In this document: positions 33,904 to 45,164 of the stretch, one piece after another
Numbering within the stretch: position 1 is the stretch's first letter
Layout of the letters: each line of letters starts with the position of its first letter
Assembly (NCBI GenBank): GCA_028095005.1
Contig: CM051460.1
Span: forward strand, 113,371,039 to 113,435,038
DNA: 64,000 bases
Source: Rhynchospora pubera
Taxonomy: Eukaryota > Streptophyta > Magnoliopsida > Poales > Cyperaceae
Reading direction: 5' to 3'
Notes under the pieces: generated by a model
Database searches by the model: none
What the model was told of the DNA's origin: nothing
What the model saw: only the letters and a program-made list of their open reading frames with translations
Position numbers and translations under genes: made by a program

Positions 33904-36460
33904 TACACAAAGAGCAAGGATTCATGCAAGACCTGTAAAAATATGGCCAGCTTCAGATCCACGCCGCGGTAGAGTTTGGAGATACAGTTTCCTCCTCCTT
34001 GATCACACAGTAAGAGCCTACCCCTTCTCATCCAATGATCCAGTAAACAACACCCTCTTATGATAAAATCCATTCTTACATTATAAATCATCCACCTTAA
34101 GTATTATATATCTCCGTCTTATTTGTAGGGTGACCAGATACAAGGCTTCATTAGCACTCCTGATTATCAAAGAATATCTGCTATCTTTGCTGAGCACAAC
34201 ATAGTTGAGATTACCAAATTTCGTGTCGATGGATCAACAAAAGACTATCAAGTTGTCGACCGTGAATATGCAGTCAACATTACCAGATTATCACAGATAA
34301 GGACACTGCCATCTAATATGTACCAGATCCCAACATATTGCTTTGATTTTAAACAACTTGAGGATGTAGGAGTTAATATCACCTATGAAAAAGCAGTCTT
34401 AGGTACTCAACAACAAAACTCAATTCACTAATTATCTTATCTAATTTTCTCCTCTCATCTATTATCTATAAAATCATATGATTTACTCATAACCTCTTTC
34501 TTCTTGCTAGACACTATAGCAAGATTATCAGGATTCAGTGAAATCAGGACAGTTCCAGCACTCGGCCATGCAAGAGTTCAAACAATGTACTTGACAAATG
34601 AAAGGTAATAATAAAATCATTTATCTTTCATCCAATCATTCAAATTACTTCATTTGATCAATTCTCCCAAACTATCTCTCATTCCGATTATTGTTGCAGA
34701 GGCTATTCCATGGATGTTGCATTGTGGGGTGATTTCATCGATATGTTCAATGTACCTCAGCTGTATGAACAATCAAAATCAGCTCCGATTATCATCGCAT
34801 GTAATGGTTTGCAGATCAAAAAAGACCATCTAGGTAGTATAATCAGTGTTTACCAAACCATAATAAATTAAAATTCCTCCTTCTGTCCTTTCATTCTCTA
34901 ACAGCACATTCTTCCTTAATAAAATATCACCAAATGCAGAGGTCTACAGTCTTAAAACATACACTGGGACGAGATTCCACTTCGATACAGCAATCAAAGA
35001 AATATCGGACTATCTCGCACAGTAAGTCACCATACCTTTTTTACATTCTTCTATTCACACTGTTCCATAGTGATCACTCAGAACATGCCAACTATCACCT
35101 ACATTAACATATACCATCTTTAGGACACCATTTGATGGCCATCCTATCGTTCTTCAAGCAACACATGACATGTTTGGACGTGATCCAAGAGTTCTTTCGC
35201 TCCTCCCAAAAGTTAATCCAATGATGATAACGCTTGCAGGACTAAACAATCTCTATCTTGACAACTTCACTGTTAGTATTTCTATGCACACCGCTTAATA
35301 ATTTCTGAGTAACAAATTAAATGCCTCCTATTAATTCTGTCAATTTAGAAACTGGATAATACTGCACAATATGCTTTACATCTTTCATTACCTTATTTTT
35401 TTCGTTCTTTCAGATCATGCAAAATATATTGCATGATTATTTATTACATTACTGTCTTCCCATGTTCCTAAGAGTCATTTTTTCCGTTGATAGGAAGGAT
35501 TATACCAGTGCCCTGCAAGAATAGTACATATCATAGATCCTTTTGATTGGCACTATCAAGCATGCCCTGACTGTCGTAGAAAACTCGAGTACAGCAACCA
35601 TGAGCTACATTGTCCAGACTGTCATGTCCGTAAACGACAGTTCATTCCATGGTACAAAATAATACTAATACTCATCCCAAACGTAAATTCACCACCATAA
35701 GCTCATATTTACCCTACAATGACCTCATATTTTGCCTCGCCCTCATCTCATCCTCTTTTTTCCTCATATTAAAATAGGTATAGGATCAGAGTTCAGGTGA
35801 AAGATGCCACAGATGAAGCCCAGTTCATGTTACTTGGAAAAACTGGAGAGATGATTGTTGGGGTTGATTCAGTCACATTAAAAATGGAAGAAGACAAAAA
35901 CAATGAGAAAATCCCTCAAGCTCTCTTGGACATTGTAAACAAAACATACCTTTTTACAGTATCTGGGAAACAACCAGGTCCATATCGCAAGCATCGCAGC
36001 TATACAGTAACCCGCCATGAAAAAGTACCTGACACTATGCTGCACCTGTTGCCGCCACCAGTACTCCTCCTACAAGAGCCCTCGCCACACCAGCAAGCCG
36101 CAACACCAATAAAACACCACAAACACCATCTGTTCAGCAAGACAATCAGAACACCACGGTCCCAGGTTCATCTCAAAATCTTCCTGATGAACAAGCTCTT
36201 CCAACAAAAAGGTCATTACTGCTTTAGATACAATACCATCTCAAAAATAAAATGCGTCCTATATTATTACCCTGCAAAATCACATTCTCCATTATTGTTG
36301 CCCACAAAAAAAAAAAAAAATTTAGGATCGAACCCCAGGACACACCAGCAGCAACTATACCACTCAGGGCAGTCAGGAGAAGACTACAAGACGATTTTAG
36401 CTCTTCATCCCAGGAAAACAGGTCACTGCGGAACCTCATTCATTTTCACACAGACTAATA
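33860..36460 (+). CDS. Helitron-borne RPA70-like single-stranded DNA-binding protein
   Basis: The product resembles the large subunit of replication protein A, which coats single-stranded DNA; plant Helitrons often carry such a gene, presumably to protect the single-stranded transposition intermediate. Exons inferred by eye, all keeping frame: 33860-34009, 34129-34402, 34511-34604, 34700-34833, 34940-35021, 35124-35271, 35494-35651, 35778 onward. The first exons give an OB-fold start (HARPVKIWPASDP, WRYSFLLLDHT). The 35494 exon has a C-X2-C-X12-C-X2-C zinc ribbon with CPARIVHI before it, as in the RPA70 C-terminal DNA-binding domain (Rep_fac-A_C). After about residue 430 the tail becomes Pro/Thr/Gln-rich; near 36035 the sensible frame changes, and a later basic stretch RAVRRRLQDDF (about 36373) may be the true end, so the 3' end is uncertain and a frameshift or extra intron is possible. 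Its start codon overlaps the last Rep/helicase exon in another frame. Confidence 0.78.
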
Positions 36461-37776
36461 CTTCCTCATGCAATATTTCCTCTAAGCACAACATTATATC
36501 GCACAAACGATACTGCCCTTACTGTTGTCAACAACATATTTCAACAGAACTCATTTTATTATTCTTATTTATATCTGCATTACCTCTCATTGTATAATCT
36601 GAAAATTACATTTACTAACTCAATTCATATGAAATCAGTACTTCTTCTCAACCAGTACAAGATGGGCAGCAGCAAGATGAATGAAGCCACTCCACACCTC
36701 ATCCAACATTGTTAATACCGTCTTATCCATTTTGGGTAGTAAGAACAACATGCAAATGAAGTCAAGTCCTTTTTGTTGTCGTACAGTACTTCCTACAATA
36801 TCACCAACTATGTGCCTTTCCTATTGCCTATCAGCAACCACTTAAACCATTTTATATTTTGTTCAGTAAACTATCATGCTACTGTCTCCACTTTAGAATG
36901 CAAAAACTGGAAATCCATGCACTTGCATCCCTATTGTAGAGTGCATTTCTTTCCAGATAAACAACTGTCCTTTCTGTATTATAATGTATGGATCTATTAT
37001 GCTATGCTTGCTATGTTTCTCTCTTTGATTTATTATCCTACATACACTCCATTTTACAATAAGAACCTAGCCAAGAAAAAGATTTAGTCCTGACCTAGCT
37101 GAATATTCTCGCTAGGTGAGCGAATAACTTTTTTTCAGGCCAATGAAGAACGTGGTAGAAACAAGGATGAAATTTGGAACATAGCAATACATACTCCCAC
37201 ATGATAAAGAGCCCCAATATAACATTATTCATTGAATTTTCAACATGAAAATACTTAATAAATTGAGCTCATCATAAAATACTTCCTTTAGGATATATCG
37301 TTAAATTGACCATTTTTTTAAAGTTGTTCGTCAATAAAAGAACATTTTTATATTTATCACCCAGTCTTTTATTGTTTCAGAAAAACTATATTCCGCACCT
37401 TTTACACATTTAGATATGTAATTAGTACTAATGATTTACTATTGTTGAATCATCCATTTTCGAACTAATACCATGAACGTACTGAACCCAATATAATTTT
37501 TATTTAAATGCTCCATAGACATACGAAGTGTGTTTCGCTTTTCTGTCTGCCTATTCTTTCTTCCTAATTTATCGCATAAATTTCCATATTCGCCTACTAA
37601 ATTAAACCCAATAAATAATCATACGATATTTTATCATTCAACACCATTTTTTTCGTTTAATTTCCACACCACTCTGATATATTTTCCGCCCTCATAATTA
37701 TATATATCACCTATCCATACAACAATATCATACAAAAATATTAAATTTTTTTCGATTCTTATAAAAAAAAATTAGA
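36461..37776. other. Helitron 3' non-coding region
   Basis: AT-rich, no recognised gene; the open frame at 36773-37087 has no domain or codon bias. Presumably 3' untranslated DNA and spacer up to the terminal hairpin. Confidence 0.55.
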
Positions 37777-37802
37777 TCGCGCAACGCGCGAAACCCCGCT
37801 AG
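37777..37802 (+). terminator. Helitron 3' hairpin and CTAG terminus
   Basis: TCGCGC-AAC-GCGCGA hairpin, then AACCCCG and CTAG, then host T. The hairpin plus CTRR is the rolling-circle termination signal of Helitrons. Confidence 0.92.
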
Positions 37803-37939
37803 TGTAATGAAATCCTCTGTGGTGTCTACAAGTACGGTAGTAGCCCGTGTATGAACCGTCCGTCGAGATTTGTGTGGTAGGTAAAAAATCGATCTGTCCC
37901 TTGAAATTAAAGAATGGATGGAAATTAGTCTGCTGCTAG

Positions 37940-38450
37940 TAGGGCTATATACGAGCTGAATTCGAGTGAGTTGGGGCCAACTCAAACTCAACTCGACTAT
38001 AACTCGAGTTAGATCGAATCGAGTTGAAAATACCTTCGAGTTTCTTAAGTTAGCTCAAACTCAACTCGTCTCTAACTCAAGTTGGCTCACAAGTGACGAG
38101 CCAACTTGACATCAGTATGTCTACTTCAAATTTTTATTTTTTAATTGATACATTATGAAAAAAATAAAGTAATTGATATATACAATAATATAAAATATAA
38201 ACTTTATTATCAATTTTATTTTTTTTCATTGATTTGAAGGAAAATACGTTTTGAATCTCAATATTGAAATTTATTATGTCACGAGTCAACGAGCCGAGTT
38301 GAGCCTAACTCAAACTCGACTCGTCGATTAACTGAGTTGGTTCAACTCGAGTTCTTTTAGCTCGAGTTATAATCGAGTTTTTTACGAGTCGAGTTCGAAT
38401 AAACTCACGAGTTGCGAGTTTTGAGTTACTCAGTTTTTTGTTCACCTCCA
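37940..38450. mobile_element. Probable hAT-type MITE, ACTCGAGTT-rich
   Basis: Both halves carry inverted blocks of CAACTCAAACTCAACTCG / CGAGTTGAG-type sequence, typical of hAT MITEs with TAGGG(C/G)TG ends. The left end TAGGGCTATATACGAGC and the right end TTGTTCACCTCCA are only loosely inverse. Flanks GCTGCTAG and GCCGTTAC agree at 5 of 8 positions, so the boundaries are tentative. Confidence 0.5.
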
Positions 38451-39043
38451 GCCGTTACTGATTTTTGAGTTGCTGAAATATCTTTCAGCACGTGTTAATT
38501 CAGGGCACTAGCTAGGACACTATGCAGTAGAGTCCAAAAACCATGTGCGCCAATTTTTCTGATGGAGGATCAGCGCATGCATCAGGCATGCTATGTGCGC
38601 AAATACATGATATAATATGGCTCCACATATATCTTTTCTGATCTTCATTTACAATCTTACATCCACTTATATAAAAGATATTGATAGTACAAAGTATGGC
38701 TAATTTTATTATCTAGAATATACTGCATCTATCTACAAAAAGACAAAATGTAATATTTAGTGGGGACTTTTTGCAATTAATTAATTTAATACTATTGTGA
38801 CATGCGCCGTTGTTTAATTATATCCAGCCTTTTTGCTTTTATATGTCACTCTGCTGCATGGAGTGTCATATTGGCATGGAAACTGAAGATCTCGAGTATT
38901 TCAAATTAAAAAATTATATATTTTAGACATGGCAGTCGTAGCTTCGCTTCTTTGTATTTTTTAGACCGTCAATAATTCAGCATGAACAATTTTGGATTTC
39001 CAAATATATTTAATTCTTAAAATAAATAAATATTGATACAACT
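38451..39043. other. Intergenic DNA, no gene seen
   Basis: ATGTGCGC repeats near 38544 and 38590 and AT-rich sequence. Nothing coding recognised. Confidence 0.5.
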
Positions 39044-39052
39044 ATTTTTAAT

Positions 39053-40935
39053 GAGCAGGGTTCTCGTGCCACACTTTTTGTGCCACGAATGCCACACTTT
39101 TTTTATTTTAAATTAAAAAAATTTAAAATATAATTGTTCGATCCAAACAGTTGATCTCACTACACCAAAATAGATTATTAGTACCGAACCATTAGTACCT
39201 GTTTTTAAGAAAATCGGTAATAATAATAAATCATGGCAATTTTGTAATTGTCAGACTTATTATTTAGTACCGGTGTTTTAAAAAACCGGTACTAAAAGTC
39301 GCTGAAATAATGAAAAAAATCGTTTTTTAATTAGTACCGGTTTTTTATATTGATTTTTAGTACCGATTTTTTTATAAAAAACCGGTACTAAAGTGCCGAA
39401 AAAAACATCTTTTAAATAAGTATCGGTTTTTTATAAAAAATCGATACTAAAAATCAATATATTAGTACCAATTTTTTATAAAAAACTGGTACTAATTTAA
39501 AAACTATTTTTTTTCAGGCGATTTTTAGTATCGGTTTTTTTATAAAAAATCGGTACTAATTTAAAAACTATTTTTTTTATTTTTCAGGTGATTTTTAGTA
39601 CTGGTTTTTTATAAAAAATCGGTACTAAAAATACACAGATATTTTTACCGAATTATATGTCTTCCTTTCACTATTCCTTTGCCTCTCAAGTCCTTATACC
39701 ACTATTCTATCTCACAAGGTCTTCCCTCTATCTCTAATCTTCAGTTTTAAATCGTTTCAAAACTCTCTTTCTCTCCACTCGCCTCTCTGCACCTCTCCGC
39801 TTCTGTCCGCTGTCACTGCAATCGACTCTGTCCGCTGTCGCCTCTTCCGCTGTCGCCGCTGCCTCCATCTCATCTCTTATACAATGAGTTTGGGGTTGAT
39901 TTTCTCTATGCGAATCCCACAATCCTTCTTTTGTATAGACCATGTGTTGTTAATTTTTTGTAATTAGAATTTTGTTGCTAGTTACTAATGTAGATTAGCT
40001 TCATTGATCAAAATTAAGTACATTGTGTTATGAGATAAGGCCCAATACCATATGACATAATTAATAACTTGAAATTAGTTTTTTAGTTAGCACAAAGCAA
40101 ACAAAGAAAAAACCTCATTTTGTTTTACAATTTTCTGTGGAATAAAAACTCAAACAGACCATAGACAATTAGTAATATTTGCAACATTATATTGGAGAGC
40201 AATGAATGAAATGTTTTAATTTGATGAATGATACCATAATATGATTCAAGAGAACAATTAATTTTAAAAAAACTGAAAAATGTTAATTAATTTAGTACTA
40301 AATTAATTTTTTTTACAAAAAATCAACTTTAGTACCGTTTTTTATAAATTAATTAAAAAAATATATTAATTAATTTAGTATCGATTTTTTAAAAAAATAA
40401 TTTTAGTACCGGATTTTTATAAAAAACCGGTACTAAATTTTTACATTTAAATTCAGTTTTTTAAATTTAATTAGTACCGGTTTTATAAAAAACGGGTACT
40501 AAATGTAATATTTTTAGTACCGGTTTTTTATTAAAAACCGATACTAATAGTGTTTGCCGCCACTTTACTAAGCCTCCTAGTACCGGTTTTTTATTGCTTT
40601 TAGTACCCCTATTGTTAGTACCGGTACTAATAACACATATAAAACCGGTACTAATGGTTTTAAATGGCGTAGTGTCTTGTTCATTTTAATGACGGATGTG
40701 TTTTCCTAAAATTTGATAATTTTTAAAGTTTATTTGATACTTGATTAAGAGCTTTATCAAATAAATTTAAAAAATTATAAAATTTTATGACAACGCATCC
40801 GTCGTTAAAATGAACAAGATCAATGATTTGGATAGAACGATTATATTTTAAATTTTTTAATTTAAAATTAAAAAATTAAAGTGTGATATTTGTCACACCA
40901 AAAAAAGTGTGATTTTTGGCACCAGAACCTTCCTC
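39053..40935. mobile_element. Mutator-type MITE split by a CACTA element
   Basis: ATTTTTAAT flanks the whole (39044-39052 and 40936-40944), a 9-bp duplication. The ends GAGCAGGGTTCTCGTGCCAC and GGCACCAGAACCTTCCTC are inverted repeats. Without the inserted CACTA (39158-40674 plus one TCT) it is about 360 bp and matches the 48433 and 16 copies through CAAACAGTTGATCT and AACAAGATCAATGATTTGGA. Confidence 0.88.
39158..40674. mobile_element. Non-autonomous CACTA element with TACCGG subterminal palindromes
   Basis: It starts CACTACACCA and ends TGGCGTAGTG (inverted repeat with one change), with TCT duplicated on both sides (39155-39157 and 40675-40677): the 3-bp CACTA signature. Length 1517 bp. Many copies of TTAGTACCGGTTTTTTATAA and its complement fill both ends. 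The middle (about 39660-39900) is GC-richer with CCGCTGTCGC repeats and might be a captured gene fragment, but it was not identified. No transposase. Confidence 0.92.
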
Positions 40936-40944
40936 ATTTTTAAT

Positions 40945-41369
40945 ATATTAAAAAAAATTTAATATATTTAAATAAAAAACGAAAAAAACTTTTTTTAATT
41001 ATAGAAAATGCAAAAATCTATTTTTAATTATAAATATAGCGGTCACAGGTTTTAAATTTTAACTAATAGTATAGATTCGAATAGGCCGTAGCAACTCATG
41101 TCATATGCCTGATACTTTTCTACTCTCATTGACTTAACATAGAAGAACCTGGAAGTTATCCAGCAAATTTCACCTTTGTTGAATATGCCTTTTGAGTTTT
41201 ATATTTTTTGCAGGTGATGCTCATATGACAATATAACAAAGATTAATGTTTGGCGACCTTTCAATTTGTTCGCATAAGATACATTTATGAAAATTTGAGG
41301 TTTTCTTCATATGTGTGTATCGAGAAATTATTGACGATTTGAAGACATTCATCTTACATTAGTTTTGAA
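40945..41369. other. Short AT-rich gap, no gene seen
   Basis: Nothing recognised between the MITE and the LTR element. Confidence 0.5.
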
Positions 41370-41374
41370 CTTTT

Positions 41375-42824
41375 TGTTGTCCCTAAAGGGGGCGGCTTAA
41401 TCAAGGTTTAGCGGAAGCGATTTAAGGTTTTGGACCGGTTTGGTATGAACTACCCTAACACAATTCAATTGGTACCCAATACAAGCAAGCACACAAGCAA
41501 TTTAATTCAAGCAAGATAATAAAGAGAAAAAGAGAGAGAGAAATTGAACACTCGGTATGATTACGGAGTTCCGACCCGCTAGATGAAGCTAGCCTTAGTC
41601 GTACGTCTCCGGGAGTTCCGCTACCACGAAAGGGCGCGCTCCGTTCAATTCCAACAAGAACGGGACTACAACTTCGAACCGAATCACCTCGTCACAAGGA
41701 CACTCGAGGCGGATCGGCCTAACTCGAATGGCACAACGGCCTCAAAGGAGAAGAGCTCTCAACCTATTCCAACCTACACCTAGCGACAATGTCGGGGCGG
41801 TGGTGTTTGAGGCTACTAAATCTCTCAAGATGGTCTAGCTATGAAAAGCTCAAGTGGGAGAGTATCCCTATGCTCAAAGGCTCAATTCTGGTCTAATTTT
41901 GCAAAGTGAAGCTCTCTTTGGAGAGAGAACAAGGGGTGGATATATATAGGGCTCGAAATGAGCAGTTCCCCAGCAAAAACAGGCCCCAGCGTTGTACAAC
42001 GCTGAATAGCGTTATACAACGCTGGAATATGACCGTTGTAAATTCTAACGGCTCTTTAATATAGCCGTTGGTCTGTCAGAGCGTTGTGCAACGCTATATG
42101 CCGTCGCACAACGCAGGAGTGTAAAACCAAAGGAAAGCTCCGACAATTCCGTTGGAAATTGTCAGAGCGTTGCTTGCCACTGAATGGCGTTACACAACGC
42201 TAAAGGGAGACAAAAGGAACAACTCTGACAGATTCAACAGAGCGTTGTACAACTCTATATGCCGTCACACAACGCTAGCGTTACCCAACGCTGAAAGACG
42301 TTGGCTAACGTCTCCAGAGACTTTGCACAGCTAACTTGGGATTTTTGTGGCGTTGTGCAACGCTATATGGCGTTGCACGATGGTACTCAGGAAAATTTCC
42401 AAGTTTCTTAACTGCAGCGTTGTACAACTCTGATTAGCGTTGTACAACGTTGTGAATCAGCGTTGCCTAACTCTATATAGCGTTGTGCAACGTTGATTCA
42501 CAAAAGTAAGAATTTAGCTGTTCGGGCGTTGTGTAACTCTATATAGCGTTGTACGACGCTAGGTCACAGAAAACAGGATTTTGCTGGTTTATTGAGCTTT
42601 TCGCTATCTAGACTATTTTGAGGATAAACAAGGACTAAAGTATACCTTCTATCCTAGTCTAAACTAGCCTATAAGCTCTCTAATGACTTGATCTTGATCT
42701 TTCTCAAAGCTTTTATCCAAGTCCTCATAAATTGAATCTTCTTCCTATAAAACTCAAAGAAGATTGTTAAATGCCAAATGATATTGTTTTGCAATCGACA
42801 AACCTAGAGACGTTTAGTACAACA
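41375..42824 (-). repeat. 3' LTR of the gag-only element
   Basis: TGTTGTCCC...AGTACAACA; line-by-line reading finds no difference from 44555-46004 (constant offset 3180). Confidence 0.95.
41985..42565. repeat. Array of GCGTTG-N-CAACGC palindromes (3' LTR copy)
   Basis: About 16-18 copies of AGCGTTGTACAACGCT-like dyads, some paired through CTATAT(A/G)G as in GCAACGCTATATGCCGTCGC. The same array is in the other LTR at 45165-45745. Confidence 0.9.
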
Positions 42825-42838
42825 ATCTCCCCCTTTTG
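42825..42838 (-). other. Polypurine tract of the gag-only element
   Basis: On the minus strand CAAAAGGGGGAGAT abuts the 3' LTR. Polypurine tracts prime plus-strand DNA synthesis. Confidence 0.88.
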
Positions 42839-43124
42839 ACGATTTGCAAAACAATATCATTAGTAAAGCGATTAAATTTTGGCATTTCACAAGCTTTACT
42901 ACAATTCTCCCCCTTTTTGTAAATCGACAAAAAGTGAAAATTGTAGCAAGCTCCCCCTAAATTTATGGCTCCCCCTTAATTTTGGAAAAATGGAATTGGA
43001 GAACCAATTTAGAGCACTACACAAAGTAGTGTGACCAAAGTTAATCTCTCAAACAAAAATAAGATAGAAATAAAGAGGCTCCCCCTAAAAATTTGGCTTA
43101 TAAGACCGGGGGTTAACTTGGTAT

Positions 43125-44498
43125 TTAGGCCACATTAGTTACCATACCACTAGTTGTACCACTAGAGGTACAAGCTTTTGGAACCCATTTAACTTTGGAC
43201 TCACCATTTGGTTTCCTAAGTTTGCATTCCAACGAGATATGACCATTTTGACAACAATAGTTGCAATATGCATTGGTTGGCTTAGGCATGGTAGAACCCT
43301 TGACAAAATGAGAATAGTAATGGGCTCTAAGGTATTCGGCCTTCTTCTTAGGATCATTGGATGAGGCATTAAAATCCTTTTTGCGATCCTTTTGGAAATT
43401 TTGGGAAACATTCTTTTTATGCCCATTGGATTGAGCTTTGTGGTTTTGAGAAGAGTGTTGCTCTTTAAATTCATAAAACCATCCATCGGGTCCTCTAAAA
43501 TAGATTTTATTAGACGCCTTTGGAACAAAAACCTTCTTTTCTTGATTTTGCAAATTCTTTTCGTTTTGCACTCTAGTGTTTCTAGGTTTCCTTTGGTACA
43601 TATGTGCATGACCACGAGAATTCCTAGGTTTTTGAAATTGTGTGTTTTGTGCAACATGTTTCCCATTTTTGTATGACAAGTTCTTTTTCTTGGTTTGATA
43701 AGGCTTTTGGTAACCAAGACCGGACTTGTCATGAGGCTTTTGACCTTTGAAAAGGTTTTTCAAATCCGTTTTAGGAACTTGAGCTAAAACCGGTTTTTCA
43801 AGTTGTTTTTCAAGCTCCTTTATTTTAGCCTCATACTCACCCATCTTAGAAGTAAGCTCATCTACCTTGGTTTTTAAGGTTTCTATGGTATCGGCTTTCC
43901 TAACCAAGGCATCATGGGTAGCATCAAGAATAGAGTTCAACCTATCACAATCAACACATTTGGTTGAACAAGTTGGTTCATCATCACTCTCACTATCACT
44001 ACTACTAAGAGATTCATTGAGAGGAAGATATACCTTAGGAGAGCATGTCTTTGGTGATGTTGATGGAGTGGAATGATTTGAAAGAATCGGAGATTCCATC
44101 TCTTTGGCAATGAATGCATGTTCTTCGTAGTTGTCCGAATCGGATGTACATGGATCGAGCTCCGAATCCGTGTGGACTCCTCCCATTTGGCTTCCTTCGA
44201 AACAACTCAAGATGGCTCTCCATATGTCCCTAGCTATATCAAAATCGCAAGCAAGTGTGCTACCAATTGATTCATGTACCGAGCTTAGGATGACATTGAC
44301 CGCATAGTCATTGTCCTCCTTTTCCCTCAAGGCCTCGGTGGTAAGCTTGTTAGTATTTGGTTTAAATCTAGATTCATTTGCCACAATATACCAAACACCC
44401 ATGCTTTTGAGGTAGCTAACCATACCATTTTTCCAAATAGAGAAATTTGTGCAAGTATGGTCCAATTTACCCGGTTTTTCTACAATTCTAGCCGCCAT
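43125..44498 (-). CDS. Copia-type Gag polyprotein, 457 residues, zinc-knuckle
   Basis: This is the structural protein that forms retrotransposon particles and packages RNA. It is intact from ATG (44498) to stop (43125). Residues about 10-105 (NFSIWKNGMVSYLKSMGVW ... DIWRAILSCFEGS) resemble the start of the UBN2 gag domain of plant Copia elements, but the rest of that domain is missing. An acidic Ser-rich segment (LSSSDSESDDE) follows, then a probable coiled coil (about 185-240, heptad-like Leu/Ile spacing ending in IKELEKQLEK), a long Lys/Asn/Gln-rich basic region, and a CCHC zinc knuckle (C-X2-C-X4-H-X4-C, about 412-425). The tail has KWVPK, which usually comes just before the protease in related Copia polyproteins; here the reading frame ends about 20 residues later and the polypurine tract follows 287 bp on. 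The start codon lies 42 bp past the primer-binding site. Confidence 0.9.
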   Translation of the reverse strand: MAARIVEKPGKLDHTCTNFSIWKNGMVSYLKSMGVWYIVANESRFKPNTNKLTTEALREKEDNDYAVNVILSSVHESIGSTLACDFDIARDIWRAILSCFEGSQMGGVHTDSELDPCTSDSDNYEEHAFIAKEMESPILSNHSTPSTSPKTCSPKVYLPLNESLSSSDSESDDEPTCSTKCVDCDRLNSILDATHDALVRKADTIETLKTKVDELTSKMGEYEAKIKELEKQLEKPVLAQVPKTDLKNLFKGQKPHDKSGLGYQKPYQTKKKNLSYKNGKHVAQNTQFQKPRNSRGHAHMYQRKPRNTRVQNEKNLQNQEKKVFVPKASNKIYFRGPDGWFYEFKEQHSSQNHKAQSNGHKKNVSQNFQKDRKKDFNASSNDPKKKAEYLRAHYYSHFVKGSTMPKPTNAYCNYCCQNGHISLECKLRKPNGESKVKWVPKACTSSGTTSGMVTNVA

Positions 44499-44539
44499 GA
44501 TCGAAAACCAAGATTAAGAATAGCTTAATCGAGGTTCCC

Positions 44540-44551
44540 GCTCTGATACCA
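44540..44551 (-). other. Primer-binding site (initiator tRNA-Met type)
   Basis: The minus strand reads TGGTATCAGAGC three bases inside the 5' LTR. This is the standard initiator-Met primer-binding site of plant Copia elements. Confidence 0.93.
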
Positions 44552-45117
44552 CTTTGTTGTCCCTAAAGGGGGCGGCTTAATCAAGGTTTAGCGGAAGCGA
44601 TTTAAGGTTTTGGACCGGTTTGGTATGAACTACCCTAACACAATTCAATTGGTACCCAATACAAGCAAGCACACAAGCAATTTAATTCAAGCAAGATAAT
44701 AAAGAGAAAAAGAGAGAGAGAAATTGAACACTCGGTATGATTACGGAGTTCCGACCCGCTAGATGAAGCTAGCCTTAGTCGTACGTCTCCGGGAGTTCCG
44801 CTACCACGAAAGGGCGCGCTCCGTTCAATTCCAACAAGAACGGGACTACAACTTCGAACCGAATCACCTCGTCACAAGGACACTCGAGGCGGATCGGCCT
44901 AACTCGAATGGCACAACGGCCTCAAAGGAGAAGAGCTCTCAACCTATTCCAACCTACACCTAGCGACAATGTCGGGGCGGTGGTGTTTGAGGCTACTAAA
45001 TCTCTCAAGATGGTCTAGCTATGAAAAGCTCAAGTGGGAGAGTATCCCTATGCTCAAAGGCTCAATTCTGGTCTAATTTTGCAAAGTGAAGCTCTCTTTG
45101 GAGAGAGAACAAGGGGT

Positions 45118-45131
45118 GGATATATATAGGG
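45118..45131 (-). promoter_or_regulatory. TATA box of the 5' LTR
   Basis: The minus strand reads CCCTATATATATCC, followed about 30 bp on by the likely transcript start (near 45090). The palindrome array begins about 35 bp upstream of it. The start site is inferred. Confidence 0.6.
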
Positions 45132-45164
45132 CTCGAAATGAGCAGTTCCCCAGCAAAAACAGGC

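Larger units (their letters stand above)
26080..37802 (+). mobile_element. Near-complete Helitron, about 11.7 kb
   Basis: The 3' end is diagnostic: a 6-bp-stem hairpin TCGCGC-AAC-GCGCGA (37777-37791), eight bases, then CTAG at 37799-37802 followed by T. The proposed 5' end is TCTCAAAAGAC...ACTATTAAAACC at 26080 after an A, consistent with insertion between A and T and with typical plant Helitron 5' sequence. This 5' end is less certain than the 3' end. Between them, in the expected order and strand, are a Rep/PIF1-helicase gene and an RPA70-like gene, the content of autonomous plant Helitrons. Rolling-circle mobilisation is known for the family; activity of this copy is doubtful because of breaks in the Rep/helicase gene. 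Confidence 0.88.

Noticed and set aside
36773..37087. 104-residue open frame in Helitron 3' region
   Set aside because: No domain, no splice context with the RPA exons, AT-rich composition.
41583..41783. 66-residue open frames in both LTRs (also 44763-44963)
   Set aside because: Sense-opposite frame within U5 of the LTR, identical in both copies because LTRs are identical; no domain and on the strand opposite to the element's transcription.
41985..42565. CRISPR-like array
   Set aside because: Repeats are imperfect palindromes with irregular spacing in an LTR of a plant retrotransposon, not repeats with unique spacers.
42825..43124. Remnants of protease or reverse transcriptase after gag
   Set aside because: Searched all frames for D(T/S)G, YxDD and integrase motifs; none seen.
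43139..43732. 197-residue minus-strand frame overlapping gag
   Set aside because: Alternative frame of the gag gene; Lys/Arg/Ile-rich translation without motifs.
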